Assembly: GCA_965276835.1 (NCBI GenBank)
Contig: OZ255631.1
Coordinates: 558,001-622,000, forward strand
Length of the DNA: 64,000 nucleotides
Direction: 5' to 3'
Source: BOG-932 sp965276835
GTDB lineage: Bacteria > Pseudomonadota > Alphaproteobacteria > BOG-932 > Roseiterribacteraceae
Shown: positions 6,404 to 15,756 of the stretch, piece by piece
How positions within the stretch are numbered: position 1 is the stretch's first letter
Layout: the number at the start of each line of letters is the position of its first letter
Notes under the pieces: generated by a model
Seen by the model: the letters and a program-made list of their open reading frames with translations, nothing else
What the model was told of the DNA's origin: nothing
The model's database searches: none
Position numbers and translations under genes: made by a program

Positions 6404-8936
6404 CGCGCCAGGGAGGGTAGATCGGCGCCAAGTTTTGAAGGGGTTCGCCGGAACATTGGTGGTCCCGGTCATCGGCGTCACGCGGGGAGGCCAAGCGAAA
6501 GCTCTCATCGAATCCACAGCGTTGCGCGTTGGGCGGGAGCAGCCCTTCGACTTCGGTTGGAGATTTTACCGCGGCCTCGGCGACGCGTTCAATGCTCCAG
6601 AGTTCGACGACAGCGCTTGGCGCGTCCTGGATCTGCCGCACGATTGGAGCATCGAAGACGCGCCACGACATGATGGCTCCGCTGTCGTCGGCCCCTTTGA
6701 TCCTGGCAGTGACGGCGGAGTGGCGACGGCCTTTTCTGTAGGCGGCGAAGGATGGTATCGCAAACACTTCAGCGGCGAAGGGCTGCCGGCGACGGCGCAT
6801 GTCGAGGTCCTGTTCGGAGGCGTCTACAACGACAGCGAAGTTTGGCTGAATGGCCAGCATCTCGGCCGCCACGTTCATGGCTATACACCGTTTGGGTATG
6901 ACCTCACGCCTTATCTGCGCGGCGGCGACAACGTGCTCGTCGTTCGAGTGCGTAATCTCGGAAAGAATAGTCGTTGGTACTCGGGTTCTGGAATCTATCG
7001 CAGCGTCACGCTCGACGTCTTCGCCGATGGCACCCGGGTCGAGCGTTGGGGTGTGGGTGTTTCGACGCAGCGGATCACGGATGATTCGGCCGAGATCGCA
7101 ATCGAAACAAATGTCGTTCTGCCTACGCCTGACCTGGTTTTAGTCAGTCGCATCCGCAATGCCGAAGGCGTCATCGTGGCGGAAGCGAGAACAGCGGCGG
7201 TCGAACGCGTCGAACAGGTTGTGACTATAGCGTCAGCCCAGCTGTGGTCGCCCGACACGCCGGTGCTCTACACGTTGGAAACAGAACTCCTGCGGGGCCA
7301 GCGCACGACCGACACCGTGTTAACGCAATTCGGTATTCGCGTCGTCACGTTCGATGCCGAAACGGGACTGCAGATCAACGGGAAGGTCACGAAACTGCGC
7401 GGCGGTTGTGTCCACCATGACAATGGCCTTCTCGGGGCGGCAGCGTTCGCAGACGCGGAAGATCGGCGCGTCCGCCTATTGAGGGCGCGTGGCTTCAACG
7501 CACTCCGCAGTTCGCATAATCCGCCGTCTCGCGCATTCCTCGATGCCTGCGACCGGCACGGCGTGATGCTGATCGATGAAGCATTCGATATGTGGTTCGC
7601 GCCAAAGACGCCACAGGACTACTCGATCCATTTTATCGACGATTGGGAGTCCGCCGTTTCCGCGATGGTACTGAGCGCCCGTAACCATCCCGCGGTGATT
7701 ATGTGGAGCATTGGCAACGAAGTGCCGAAGCGTTCGAGCGCGCAAGGTCTAGAGATTTCGTGGCGCTTGGCCAATACCGTGCATCGGCTCGACCCCACGC
7801 GACCGGTCACCGCTGCGGTCAACGCCTTCGCCGGACGGCCGATGATCGCGGACGCAGACACGGCTCGATCGGGGTTCGCCGGCGTGCCGGACGAGTCGGC
7901 CGCAATATTCCTCGATGTCGTGGGCTACAATTATAAGCTCGACCGGTATGCGTCCGATCATGCTCGCTATCCCAAGCGTGTGATGTTCGGCTCCGAGAGT
8001 TTCCCCAAGGAAGTATTTGATATCTGGTCGTTCATTGAGGTTCAGCCCTACGTGGTCGGTGATTTCGTATGGGCGGCGATGGATTATTTGGGTGAGGCCG
8101 GCGTCGGCAACGTGTTGCGGAATAATTCAAAGTCCTTCCTGCCAGTCGTTCCGGCCTGGCCGTGGGTGATTTCGAACTGCGGAGATCTCGACCTGCTCGG
8201 GCGGCAGAAGCCGCAGTCTTATGCACGTGATGTCGCGTGGCGCGTGAGCCCGCTCGAGATGGCCGTACTCAGGCCCTTGCCGAAGGGGATGTACGAACAT
8301 CCGAGCATGTGGGGCTGGTCGGACGAGTGCCAGAGCTGGACATGGCCGGGCGCAGAGGGACAAAAGATGACGGTACGGGTCTATGCCCGCGCCGAACGTG
8401 TCGAGCTGCATCTCAACGGCGCGACCGCTGCGGTAAAGTCGCTGACGGGCGGGGAAACGCTGCCGATCGAGTTCCAGATTCCCTATGTACCCGGCGTGCT
8501 TGAGGCGATCGCTTTCCGCGGAACGGACGAGATCGGGCGCCGGCGATTCGAGACGGTCGCAGCACCAACGGCAATTCTACTCAAGCCGGAGGACGACATG
8601 GCCAGCGCCGACCGCGGGCGGCTCACCTATGTCTGGGTCGAGGTGACGGACGCGAAGGGTCGATGCGTTCCCGATGCCAAGTACAAGATCGGGCTGACCG
8701 TATCGGGACCCGTGAAGCTCATCGGTTTCGGTAGCGCGAGCCCGTTCGCTCAAGGTAGCTTCCAATCCCGCGAGGCGGAAACACATAACGGCCACGCTTT
8801 GGCTATCTTTCGGTTGGACGGTGCGCCGGGAGTCATGCGGATCGGAGCTGAGGGCGAGGGGCTGCGGGGAGGTTCGTGCAGCGTTCTTGTGAACAGCCCG
8901 AGCAAGGTCTCCGGCAAGCCGAGAGGTGCCCGATGA
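6393..8936 (+). CDS. Glycoside hydrolase family 2 (beta-galactosidase-like), Tat-exported
   Basis: Secreted beta-glycosidase of 847 residues. A Tat-type signal (DRRQVLKGFAGTLVVPVIGV, residues 9-28) is followed by a sugar-binding jelly roll (LPHDWSIEDAP near 85), an immunoglobulin-like domain, and a TIM barrel. The acid/base glutamate is in NHPAVIMWSIGNE (E443) and the nucleophile in VMFGSESFP (E535). DYLGEAGVGN after the barrel and further beta domains fit the DUF4982-containing beta-galactosidase branch. Start at 6393 overlaps the preceding small gene. It probably acts in the periplasm on galactosides or other beta-linked plant oligosaccharides. It is in an operon with GH1 and GH3 enzymes under the 5910 operator. 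Confidence 0.9.
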   Translation: MFDNAPGRVDRRQVLKGFAGTLVVPVIGVTRGGQAKALIESTALRVGREQPFDFGWRFYRGLGDAFNAPEFDDSAWRVLDLPHDWSIEDAPRHDGSAVVGPFDPGSDGGVATAFSVGGEGWYRKHFSGEGLPATAHVEVLFGGVYNDSEVWLNGQHLGRHVHGYTPFGYDLTPYLRGGDNVLVVRVRNLGKNSRWYSGSGIYRSVTLDVFADGTRVERWGVGVSTQRITDDSAEIAIETNVVLPTPDLVLVSRIRNAEGVIVAEARTAAVERVEQVVTIASAQLWSPDTPVLYTLETELLRGQRTTDTVLTQFGIRVVTFDAETGLQINGKVTKLRGGCVHHDNGLLGAAAFADAEDRRVRLLRARGFNALRSSHNPPSRAFLDACDRHGVMLIDEAFDMWFAPKTPQDYSIHFIDDWESAVSAMVLSARNHPAVIMWSIGNEVPKRSSAQGLEISWRLANTVHRLDPTRPVTAAVNAFAGRPMIADADTARSGFAGVPDESAAIFLDVVGYNYKLDRYASDHARYPKRVMFGSESFPKEVFDIWSFIEVQPYVVGDFVWAAMDYLGEAGVGNVLRNNSKSFLPVVPAWPWVISNCGDLDLLGRQKPQSYARDVAWRVSPLEMAVLRPLPKGMYEHPSMWGWSDECQSWTWPGAEGQKMTVRVYARAERVELHLNGATAAVKSLTGGETLPIEFQIPYVPGVLEAIAFRGTDEIGRRRFETVAAPTAILLKPEDDMASADRGRLTYVWVEVTDAKGRCVPDAKYKIGLTVSGPVKLIGFGSASPFAQGSFQSREAETHNGHALAIFRLDGAPGVMRIGAEGEGLRGGSCSVLVNSPSKVSGKPRGAR

Positions 8937-9081
8937 GGCGGCAGGGCTTTGAATCGTTTCGGGTTGCGCGGTGACATCGCCAGCGCGCTGGCATCGATCC
9001 GACGCGACTGGACCATCGAATACTCGTTCCTCTGGCGTCGAGACGCCATCACGAGCTCGATTTCATTCTGGTGAGGATTCC

Positions 9082-10497
9082 ATGATCACACGTCGCGCCT
9101 TAGGTAAATTCGTTGGAGCTGCGGCGGCGCTGCGGACAGTTGCCGGTTCCGCCCGAGCTGCGCCTCTCGACCTTAGCTTCCCAAGCGGGTTCCGCTGGGG
9201 ATGCTCGACATCGGCCTATCAAATCGAAGGCGCCGTCAATGAGGACGGCCGAGGCCAGTCCATCTGGGACGTGTTCTCGCATACGCCGGGCAAGATCATG
9301 AACGGCGATACCGGTGACGTGGCCTGCGACAGCTACAACCGTTACCAGGAGGACACTCAGCTTCTAAAGACGCTGGGAGCGACCGCGTACCGCTTCTCGA
9401 TCGCCTGGCCGCGTATTTTCCCCGACGGGCGCGGACAGCCGAACCCGAAGGGTGTCGATCACTACAAGCGCGTGGTCGACAACCTCCTCGAAAACGGAAT
9501 CGAGCCGTTTGTCACCCTATTCCACTGGGATCTGCCGGAGGCTCTACCTGGAGGCTGGCAATCGCGGGACACGGCAAAGGCATTCGCCGATTATGCCGGC
9601 TATATGGCCGGGCAGCTTTCGGACCGGCTGGACCACTTCATGACCACGAACGAAATCCGCTCGTTCGTCGACTCCAGCTACGGCTTTGGGATACTGGCGC
9701 CGGGATTGCGGCTTCCAGCCGCCGAAGTGAACCAGATTCGCCATCACGCCCTATTGGCGCACGGGCTTGGTGTGCAGGCGATGCGGGCGAGCGCGAAGCG
9801 CCCGATTCAAATCGGCCTGGCGGAGGATCCGACGATCCCCGTGCCAGTTATCGAAACCGAGGAGCACATCGCGGCAGCGCGGATCGCGCTCCGTAAGATA
9901 AACGGGCCATTCCTGACGGCGGTTATGGAAGGGCGATATCCGGATGAGCGACTGACGCCCGAGGAGAACCCCCCGAAGATCGAGCCCGGCGACATGGCGG
10001 CGATCGGCAGCCCGCTGGATTTCGTGGGCCTCAATGTCTACGCACCGACATATGTCAGAGCCGCTTCGAATGCCGCAGGCTACGAACTTGTGCGGCGACC
10101 CAAATCCTTCCCGACAATGCTCATGCCCTGGCTCATGGTCGGACCGGAAGTTGGTTACTGGGCTGTGCGCCTGGTGAGCGAGGTCTGGAAGCCGCGCGCC
10201 GTGTTCATCACCGAAAATGGTTGTGCCGCGGATGACGCGCTGGTCGACGGTCAGGTCAATGATACTGACCGGGTGACCTTCCTCCGGGGCTATATCGGCA
10301 ATTTCAGACGCGCGGCGGCCGAGGGTTATCCTCTAAAAGGCTATTTCGCGTGGAGTCTCTTGGACAATTTCGAGTGGGCCACAGGTTACACGAAACGCTT
10401 TGGCATCCACTATGTGGACTACAAGACAGAACAGCGGATCCCAAAGCTCAGCGCCCTCTGGTATCGCGAGTTGATCAAGCGCAACGGGCTTGTGTGA
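9082..10497 (+). CDS. Glycoside hydrolase family 1 beta-glucosidase/galactosidase, exported
   Basis: Retaining beta-glycosidase of 471 residues. The mature N-terminus shows the family signature FPSGFRWGCSTSAYQIEGA (about 34-52). The nucleophile lies in VFITENG (E378) and the acid/base in HFMTTNEI (E191). Most family members have TFNEP or TLNEP here, so isoleucine in place of proline is unusual. An export signal is present (MITRRALGKFVGAAAALRTV...ARAAP), whereas many GH1 enzymes are cytoplasmic. ATG 9082 with GTGAGGA upstream is preferred to an upstream frame extension starting at 8971. Its stop overlaps the GH3 start by one base (TGATG). Confidence 0.9.
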   Translation: MITRRALGKFVGAAAALRTVAGSARAAPLDLSFPSGFRWGCSTSAYQIEGAVNEDGRGQSIWDVFSHTPGKIMNGDTGDVACDSYNRYQEDTQLLKTLGATAYRFSIAWPRIFPDGRGQPNPKGVDHYKRVVDNLLENGIEPFVTLFHWDLPEALPGGWQSRDTAKAFADYAGYMAGQLSDRLDHFMTTNEIRSFVDSSYGFGILAPGLRLPAAEVNQIRHHALLAHGLGVQAMRASAKRPIQIGLAEDPTIPVPVIETEEHIAAARIALRKINGPFLTAVMEGRYPDERLTPEENPPKIEPGDMAAIGSPLDFVGLNVYAPTYVRAASNAAGYELVRRPKSFPTMLMPWLMVGPEVGYWAVRLVSEVWKPRAVFITENGCAADDALVDGQVNDTDRVTFLRGYIGNFRRAAAEGYPLKGYFAWSLLDNFEWATGYTKRFGIHYVDYKTEQRIPKLSALWYRELIKRNGLV

Positions 10498-12860
10498 TGT
10501 CGGGCCTCACGCGCCGCGCGCTCATGGCTTCGGCCATGGCCGCGCTTCCCGTCTCCGCGCTGGCCCAGGGTGGTCCCGGTATGACCTACCGGGACCCGAG
10601 GCTCCCTATCGAAACGCGCGTGCTGGATTTGCTCGGGCGCATGACGCTCGAGGAAAAGGTAGCGCAAATGCGCTGCCTCTGGTTCGACAAGTCCATGTTA
10701 CTCGAGGACGGAATCTTCTCGCCCGCGAAGGCGCAAAACGCGCTGGCGAATGGCATCGGCCAGATCGGCAGCCCGAACGATACAGCGGGTACGTCGCGGT
10801 TCACCAGCGACTACTACCGAAAACCCGAAGATGCAGTCGACCTTGTCAACGCGATCCAGCGGCACTTGGTTGAGAACACACGCCTGGGGATTCCGGCGCT
10901 GTTTCATGAAGAGACCTGTCACGGCTTTAGGGCCCGCGACGCCACAATCTTCCCCATACCCCCGGGGCTTGGCAGCACATGGGATCCGGACCTGGTCGAG
11001 CAGGCCTTCGCGGTGGCCGGGCGTGAGGCCCGGCTACGCGGCGCAACGGTGGGGCTCAGTCCTGTGCTCGACCTCGCCCGCGACCCTCGTTGGGGGCGGG
11101 TTGAAGAGTTTTTCGGTGAAGACCCCTATCTTGTCGCACAAATGGGAATTGCTTCAGTGCGTGGGCAGCAAGGGCGATCGCGCCCTCTGGCCAGGGACAA
11201 GGTCTTTGCGACACTCAAGCACTTCGTTCATGCGACGCCGCAGGGCGGATTGAATACCGCGCCCGCCGACATCAGCGAACGTACCTTGCGCGAAGCTTAT
11301 CTCGTTCCGTTCGAGCAAGTGATTCGCACGGCCGACCCGGCAATCGTGATGCCGTCCTACAATGAACTCGAAGGCGTACCATCGCACGCAAATGTCGAGC
11401 TCTTGCAGCGCACCGGGCGGGAGCGGCTGGGCTTCAAGGGTGCTTACTTCAGCGATTATGGCGGCATTGAGAACCTAGTCAGTGACCATCATGTCGCGTC
11501 GAATAACGACGAGGCAGCGATCCTGGCATTGAACGCCGGCGTGGACGCCGACTTGCCGGAGGGCAAAGCCTATGCCGGCCTACCCAACTTGGTGCGCGCC
11601 GGACGCGTCGACGTGGCCAAGATCGACGCTGCCGTGGCGCGCGTGCTGGCGCTGAAGTTCGAGGCTGGGTTGTTCGAGAATCCCTATCTCGATCGTGCTC
11701 AGGCCTTGCAGGGCGTTAACACCTCGGCGGATGTCTTGCTGGCCCGCAAGGTGGCCCAGAAATCGATCGTTCTCTTGAAGAACGACGGCGTATTGCCTCT
11801 CGATCCGGGGAGCAAGCTCAAGCTGGCGGTGATTGGCCCGAATGCCGAGGAACCGCTCTTCGGCGGCTATTCAGGCGTTAACCCCAAAGCCGTCGGTATT
11901 CTGGCAGGCGTGCGAACGGCGGCCGGAGGCTCGATCATGATCGAGCATGCCGAAGGCGTCCGCATCGTCGAGCCCGACCCCTCGGGAGAGCATCTCGTGA
12001 TGAAACCCATCCGCCTCGCGGATCCCGCGGAAAACGCAAAGCGCATTGCCGAAGCCGTCAAGGTTGCACAGCGCGCCGACATCATTCTTCTCGTTGTCGG
12101 AGACGTGCCGGAGATTACGCGCGAGTCGGTTTCCGGTTTCGCGCCAGGCGACCGCTGTACCCTTGGACTGTTTGGCGATCAGGACGCGCTGGTGGAGGCC
12201 ATGCTTGCAACTGGGAAGCCGATCATTGCTCTATTGATCAACGGGCGGCCATTGGGAGTTACCAGACTGGCTGAAAAGGCCAATGCATTGGTTGAAGGCT
12301 GGTATCTCGGCCAGGAAGGCGGGAACGCCTTCGCCGACATGCTGTTCGGAAAGGTCAATCCCGGCGGAAAGCTTACGGTGTCCTTTCCGCAGTCGGTGGG
12401 CGAACTGCCCGTCTACTACGATCAGCACCCGTCGTCCAAGCTGCGCCGTTACGTGGAGGGTAAGCCGACCCCGCTGTTCCCGTTCGGGCATGGACTGAGC
12501 TACACCTCCTTCGACATCTCCGCGCCGAGGCTGCTGAAATCGCAAATCGCGGCCAATGAAACAGCGATTGTCGAGGTCGATGTCGCAAACACCGGGACGC
12601 GCGCCGGCGACGAGGTGGTGCAGCTCTATATCAGGGACGATGTGAGTTCGGTTCCACGCCCTGTCCTGGAGCTCAAAAACTTCCAGCGTGTCACCCTCGA
12701 GCCCGGTGCAAAACGTACCTTACAGTTCGACCTCACGCCTGATGCACTCTCTTTCTGGAACATAGACATGCGATGGGTCGTGGAGCCCGGGACATTCACG
12801 ATCTCAGCGGGCCCGAGCTCGGCCACTCTGAAATCGACCAAGCTTACTGTTGCGGCCTAG
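10497..12860 (+). CDS. Glycoside hydrolase family 3 beta-glucosidase/beta-xylosidase, exported
   Basis: Secreted beta-glycosidase of 787 residues. An export signal is at MSGLTRRALMASAMAALPVSALAQ. The N-terminal barrel carries LDLARDPRWGR (191-201), KHF (241-243) and the catalytic aspartate in GAYFSDYGGIE (D320). The second alpha/beta domain (KSIVLLKNDGVLPL) and a C-terminal fibronectin-III-like domain (FPFGHGLSYTSF, then DEVVQLYIRD) complete the usual architecture. Start ATG overlaps the GH1 stop, so translation is coupled. Last gene of the glycosidase operon and convergent with xylA. GH3 enzymes of this layout cleave beta-glucosides, beta-xylosides or alpha-L-arabinosides; proximity to xylA makes xylo-oligosaccharides plausible. 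Confidence 0.9.
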   Translation: MSGLTRRALMASAMAALPVSALAQGGPGMTYRDPRLPIETRVLDLLGRMTLEEKVAQMRCLWFDKSMLLEDGIFSPAKAQNALANGIGQIGSPNDTAGTSRFTSDYYRKPEDAVDLVNAIQRHLVENTRLGIPALFHEETCHGFRARDATIFPIPPGLGSTWDPDLVEQAFAVAGREARLRGATVGLSPVLDLARDPRWGRVEEFFGEDPYLVAQMGIASVRGQQGRSRPLARDKVFATLKHFVHATPQGGLNTAPADISERTLREAYLVPFEQVIRTADPAIVMPSYNELEGVPSHANVELLQRTGRERLGFKGAYFSDYGGIENLVSDHHVASNNDEAAILALNAGVDADLPEGKAYAGLPNLVRAGRVDVAKIDAAVARVLALKFEAGLFENPYLDRAQALQGVNTSADVLLARKVAQKSIVLLKNDGVLPLDPGSKLKLAVIGPNAEEPLFGGYSGVNPKAVGILAGVRTAAGGSIMIEHAEGVRIVEPDPSGEHLVMKPIRLADPAENAKRIAEAVKVAQRADIILLVVGDVPEITRESVSGFAPGDRCTLGLFGDQDALVEAMLATGKPIIALLINGRPLGVTRLAEKANALVEGWYLGQEGGNAFADMLFGKVNPGGKLTVSFPQSVGELPVYYDQHPSSKLRRYVEGKPTPLFPFGHGLSYTSFDISAPRLLKSQIAANETAIVEVDVANTGTRAGDEVVQLYIRDDVSSVPRPVLELKNFQRVTLEPGAKRTLQFDLTPDALSFWNIDMRWVVEPGTFTISAGPSSATLKSTKLTVAA

Positions 12861-12991
12861 ACTAGGCTTCCTCGCCATCGTTTCGTGAAGGCTTTCTTGA
12901 TCACTGGTGCCAATCGTAGAGGCGCGCTTTAGTCTCCGGGCGGCCAGGCAGTCAGCACGGAGCGCGCGCACTAGCCTCGATTTCGCTTTGT

Positions 12992-14308
12992 TTAACGCCC
13001 GCAATGGCGTGCGACGATCGTCTCGGCGAGTTCTTGGCGGCCGGATGGTGGCATTGGGTCCAGCCCGGCACTGACTGCATGGTCGGTGAGTTCCGCGAGG
13101 GTAAGTGCGCCTCCCTCGATGCGCTGGCCGAGACCGGTGCGCCAACCTGCGTAGCGATCCTCCGTCAGCCGCGCGAGCCGGCCGTCCTCGACAATGTCGG
13201 CGGCGGCCAAAAGCGCGCGGGCGAGCGCGTCGATGCCGCCGATATGCGCGAGATAAAGATCTTCTGCATCGGTCGATTGCCTGCGGAGCTTGGCGTCGAA
13301 ATTAATGCCGCCGGTCTTGAATCCTCCCTCCTGGATAAGTTGGATCATCGCAGGCACCAGATCCTGCGCATTGTTCGGAAACTGATCGGTGTCCCAGCCG
13401 TTACGCGGGTCGCCGCGATTGATATCGATGGAGCCGAAAATGCCATAGGCGCGGGCAGCGGCGACCTCATGCTCGAAATCGAGCCCGGCCAGCGTGGCGT
13501 GATTGACTTCCAGATTGAGCTTGACCTCGCCGGCCAGGCCGTAGCGCTGGAGGAAGGCGAACACCGCGGCCGCATCGCGGTCATATTGGTGCTTGGTGGG
13601 CTCGAACGGCTTTGGCTCGATCAGGATCGAGCCCTTGAACCCGATGCGATGCTTATGCTCGACCACCATCGCGAGAAAGCGCCCATAATGGTCGAGTTCG
13701 CGGCGGAGATCGGTATTGAGGAGGGAATCGTAGCCTTCCCGCCCGCCCCACAAGACATAATTCTCTCCACCCAGCCGGTGCGTCGCCTCCAGGCAGCAAC
13801 GAACCTGCACTGCGGCCCAGGCGAAGACTTCCGGATCCGGACTGGTGGCGGCGCCGCTCATGTAGCGCGGATGGGAAAACAGATTGGCGGTGCCCCATAG
13901 GAGCTTGACGCCGGTCTGCGCCATCTTCGCCGCGAGGCTGGCTTCGATCGCCTTCAGGTTGGCGTCGTGCTCGCGCAGCGTGTCGGCCGACGCCATCGCG
14001 TCGACATCGTGGAATGTAAAGAAGGGCGTTCCGAGCCGCGCCATGAAATCGAACGCGGCCTCCAGCTTCTGCTCGGCCATCGCCTGAGTGACCTGCGCGC
14101 CGAGCCAGGGGCGCGGCAGTGTCCCGCCGCCGAACACGTCGGCGCCGGGCCAGTTGAAGGAATGCCAATAGCAGACCGCAAGCCGCAGCCAGTCCGCCAT
14201 GCGCCTGCCCAGGACCAGGCGGTCCTTATCATAGACCCGATAGGCGAAATCGTTTTCCGTATCGGGACCTTCGAACCGAACGGGCTCGACATTCGAGAAC
14301 AGACTCAT
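12992..14308 (-). CDS. xylA: Xylose isomerase
   Basis: Cytoplasmic metal-dependent isomerase converting D-xylose to D-xylulose, 438 residues, normal for the group with the N-terminal extension. Recognisable motifs are TFHDVDAMAS (catalytic His region), ENYVLWGGREGYDSLLNTD, ILIEPKPFEPTKHQYD (metal ligands), LNLEVNHATLAG, and SIDINRGDPRNGWDTDQFP. ATG at 14308 overlaps the xylB stop by four bases (ATGA), showing translational coupling. Last gene of the operon sugar porter-epimerase-xylB-xylA. Confidence 0.97.
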   Translation of the reverse strand: MSLFSNVEPVRFEGPDTENDFAYRVYDKDRLVLGRRMADWLRLAVCYWHSFNWPGADVFGGGTLPRPWLGAQVTQAMAEQKLEAAFDFMARLGTPFFTFHDVDAMASADTLREHDANLKAIEASLAAKMAQTGVKLLWGTANLFSHPRYMSGAATSPDPEVFAWAAVQVRCCLEATHRLGGENYVLWGGREGYDSLLNTDLRRELDHYGRFLAMVVEHKHRIGFKGSILIEPKPFEPTKHQYDRDAAAVFAFLQRYGLAGEVKLNLEVNHATLAGLDFEHEVAAARAYGIFGSIDINRGDPRNGWDTDQFPNNAQDLVPAMIQLIQEGGFKTGGINFDAKLRRQSTDAEDLYLAHIGGIDALARALLAAADIVEDGRLARLTEDRYAGWRTGLGQRIEGGALTLAELTDHAVSAGLDPMPPSGRQELAETIVARHCGR

Positions 14309-15756
14309 GGGGTAAACTCCTTGAAGGCGGCTTTGAGATCGGGGTAGAGCCTGCGAAAAATCTGCCTGCGTTCGGACAGAAGCGCAGAAAGCGCGGATTC
14401 GGGCCCGACGACGTGGGAGATTGGCGGCGGCGCGCAGAGTGCTTCCGGTTCCTCGCCGGTGAGCGCAAGGCGTGCGAGACGCGCCGCCCCGTAGGCCGCC
14501 CCGACTTCGCCTGCCTGGCGATAGGTAAGGGGGCGATCGAGTGCGGCAGAGAGCAGCCGTCCCCAGTAGGCGATGCGTGCGCCGCCACCCGTCATGCTGA
14601 CAGTTCCAATCTCGCCGCCGAGCACGTCGCGTCCGTCGGCAAAGGCGAGGGCGACACCTTCAAGGACCGCTACCGCTAAGTCAGCGGGCGACGTATCGCT
14701 GCTCAGGCCAAAGAAGACCCCCCGACTGTTCGGATCGTTGTGCGGGGTCCGTTCACCCGAAAGGTAAGGAAGGAAGAAAGGCGATCCGCGATGCAGCCCG
14801 CGCTTCTCAGCGGCGCTGGCGAGTTCCTGGTTGCTATGGCTGCCGGTCAGGTGGGTCACCCAATCCAGTGCGCTGGCGGCGGTGAGAATCACCGCCATCT
14901 GATGCCATCGCCCCGGAAGGCAATGGCAAAAGGCATGGGCTGCCTGGTCGGGATTGGGACGAAACCGGTCGGTGGCGACAAACAGGACGCCGGAAGTACC
15001 CAGCGAGAGGAAGGCTTCACCGGAGGCGATGACACCCATGCCGACGGCGCTCGCGGCATTGTCACCGCCGCCGGCCGCAACGACCACACGCGGGAGGCCC
15101 AGTTCCGCGGCAGCTTCGCGCGTAAGGACGCCCGAAGGCGCATTGCCTTCGGCCAGCGCGGGCATACGCGTGCGATCGAGCCCCGTCGCCGCCAACATTC
15201 TATCCGACCAATCGCGGCGGCCGACATCGAGCCAGGCCGTTCCCGACGCGTCCGACATGTCGGTGACCTTTTCACCGGTCAGCTTCAGCCGCACATAGTC
15301 CTTCGGCAGCAGAACATGCGCGGTGCGTCGGAATATCTCCGGCTCGTGTTTGCGCAGCCAGAGAAGTTTGGGTGCTGTGAAGCCCGGCATGACGATATTA
15401 CCGGTAATACGGCGCGCCTCCGGCTCCGTCTCTTCGAGCTCGGCACATTCAAGCGCCGAACGGCCGTCATTCCAGAGAATCGCTGGCCGCAGCGGCCGGT
15501 CAGCTGCGTCCAGTACCGTCGCGCCATGCATCTGCCCCGTCAGCCCGATAGCGCGGACACGGCGCCGCAACGGTGCGGGCAGCATGCCGACTACGCGGAC
15601 GACCGCAAGCCACCACGCTTCAGGATCCTGTTCGGAGAACAACGGCTGCGGTCTGCTAAGCGCGAGTGCGGCCGATGGTTGGGCGGAGATCGCGCCGTCC
15701 TCGTCAACCAGAACCGCCTTAACGCTGGACGTGCCAATATCGATACCGAGATACAC
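14305..15756 (-). CDS. xylB: Xylulokinase
   Basis: FGGY-family sugar kinase of 483 residues that phosphorylates D-xylulose to xylulose 5-phosphate, feeding the pentose phosphate pathway. N-terminal phosphate motif YLGIDIGTSSVKAVLVDEDG, then GLTGQMHGATVLD and AILWNDGRS for substrate binding, AAGGGDNAASAVG, and a C-terminal SMTGGGARIAYWGRLLSAAL loop. The start is a GTG at 15756 immediately after the stop of the epimerase gene. Position and motifs together distinguish it from glycerol or ribulose kinases. Confidence 0.95.
   Translation of the reverse strand: MYLGIDIGTSSVKAVLVDEDGAISAQPSAALALSRPQPLFSEQDPEAWWLAVVRVVGMLPAPLRRRVRAIGLTGQMHGATVLDAADRPLRPAILWNDGRSALECAELEETEPEARRITGNIVMPGFTAPKLLWLRKHEPEIFRRTAHVLLPKDYVRLKLTGEKVTDMSDASGTAWLDVGRRDWSDRMLAATGLDRTRMPALAEGNAPSGVLTREAAAELGLPRVVVAAGGGDNAASAVGMGVIASGEAFLSLGTSGVLFVATDRFRPNPDQAAHAFCHCLPGRWHQMAVILTAASALDWVTHLTGSHSNQELASAAEKRGLHRGSPFFLPYLSGERTPHNDPNSRGVFFGLSSDTSPADLAVAVLEGVALAFADGRDVLGGEIGTVSMTGGGARIAYWGRLLSAALDRPLTYRQAGEVGAAYGAARLARLALTGEEPEALCAPPPISHVVGPESALSALLSERRQIFRRLYPDLKAAFKEFTP

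Noticed and set aside
8971..9081. 37-codon N-terminal extension of the GH1 gene
   Set aside because: It would bury the export signal, and the ribosome site GTGAGGA points to ATG 9082.
13004..13900. Long forward frame antisense to xylA
   Set aside because: It is the shadow of a clear xylose isomerase gene on the minus strand; high GC makes antisense frames open.
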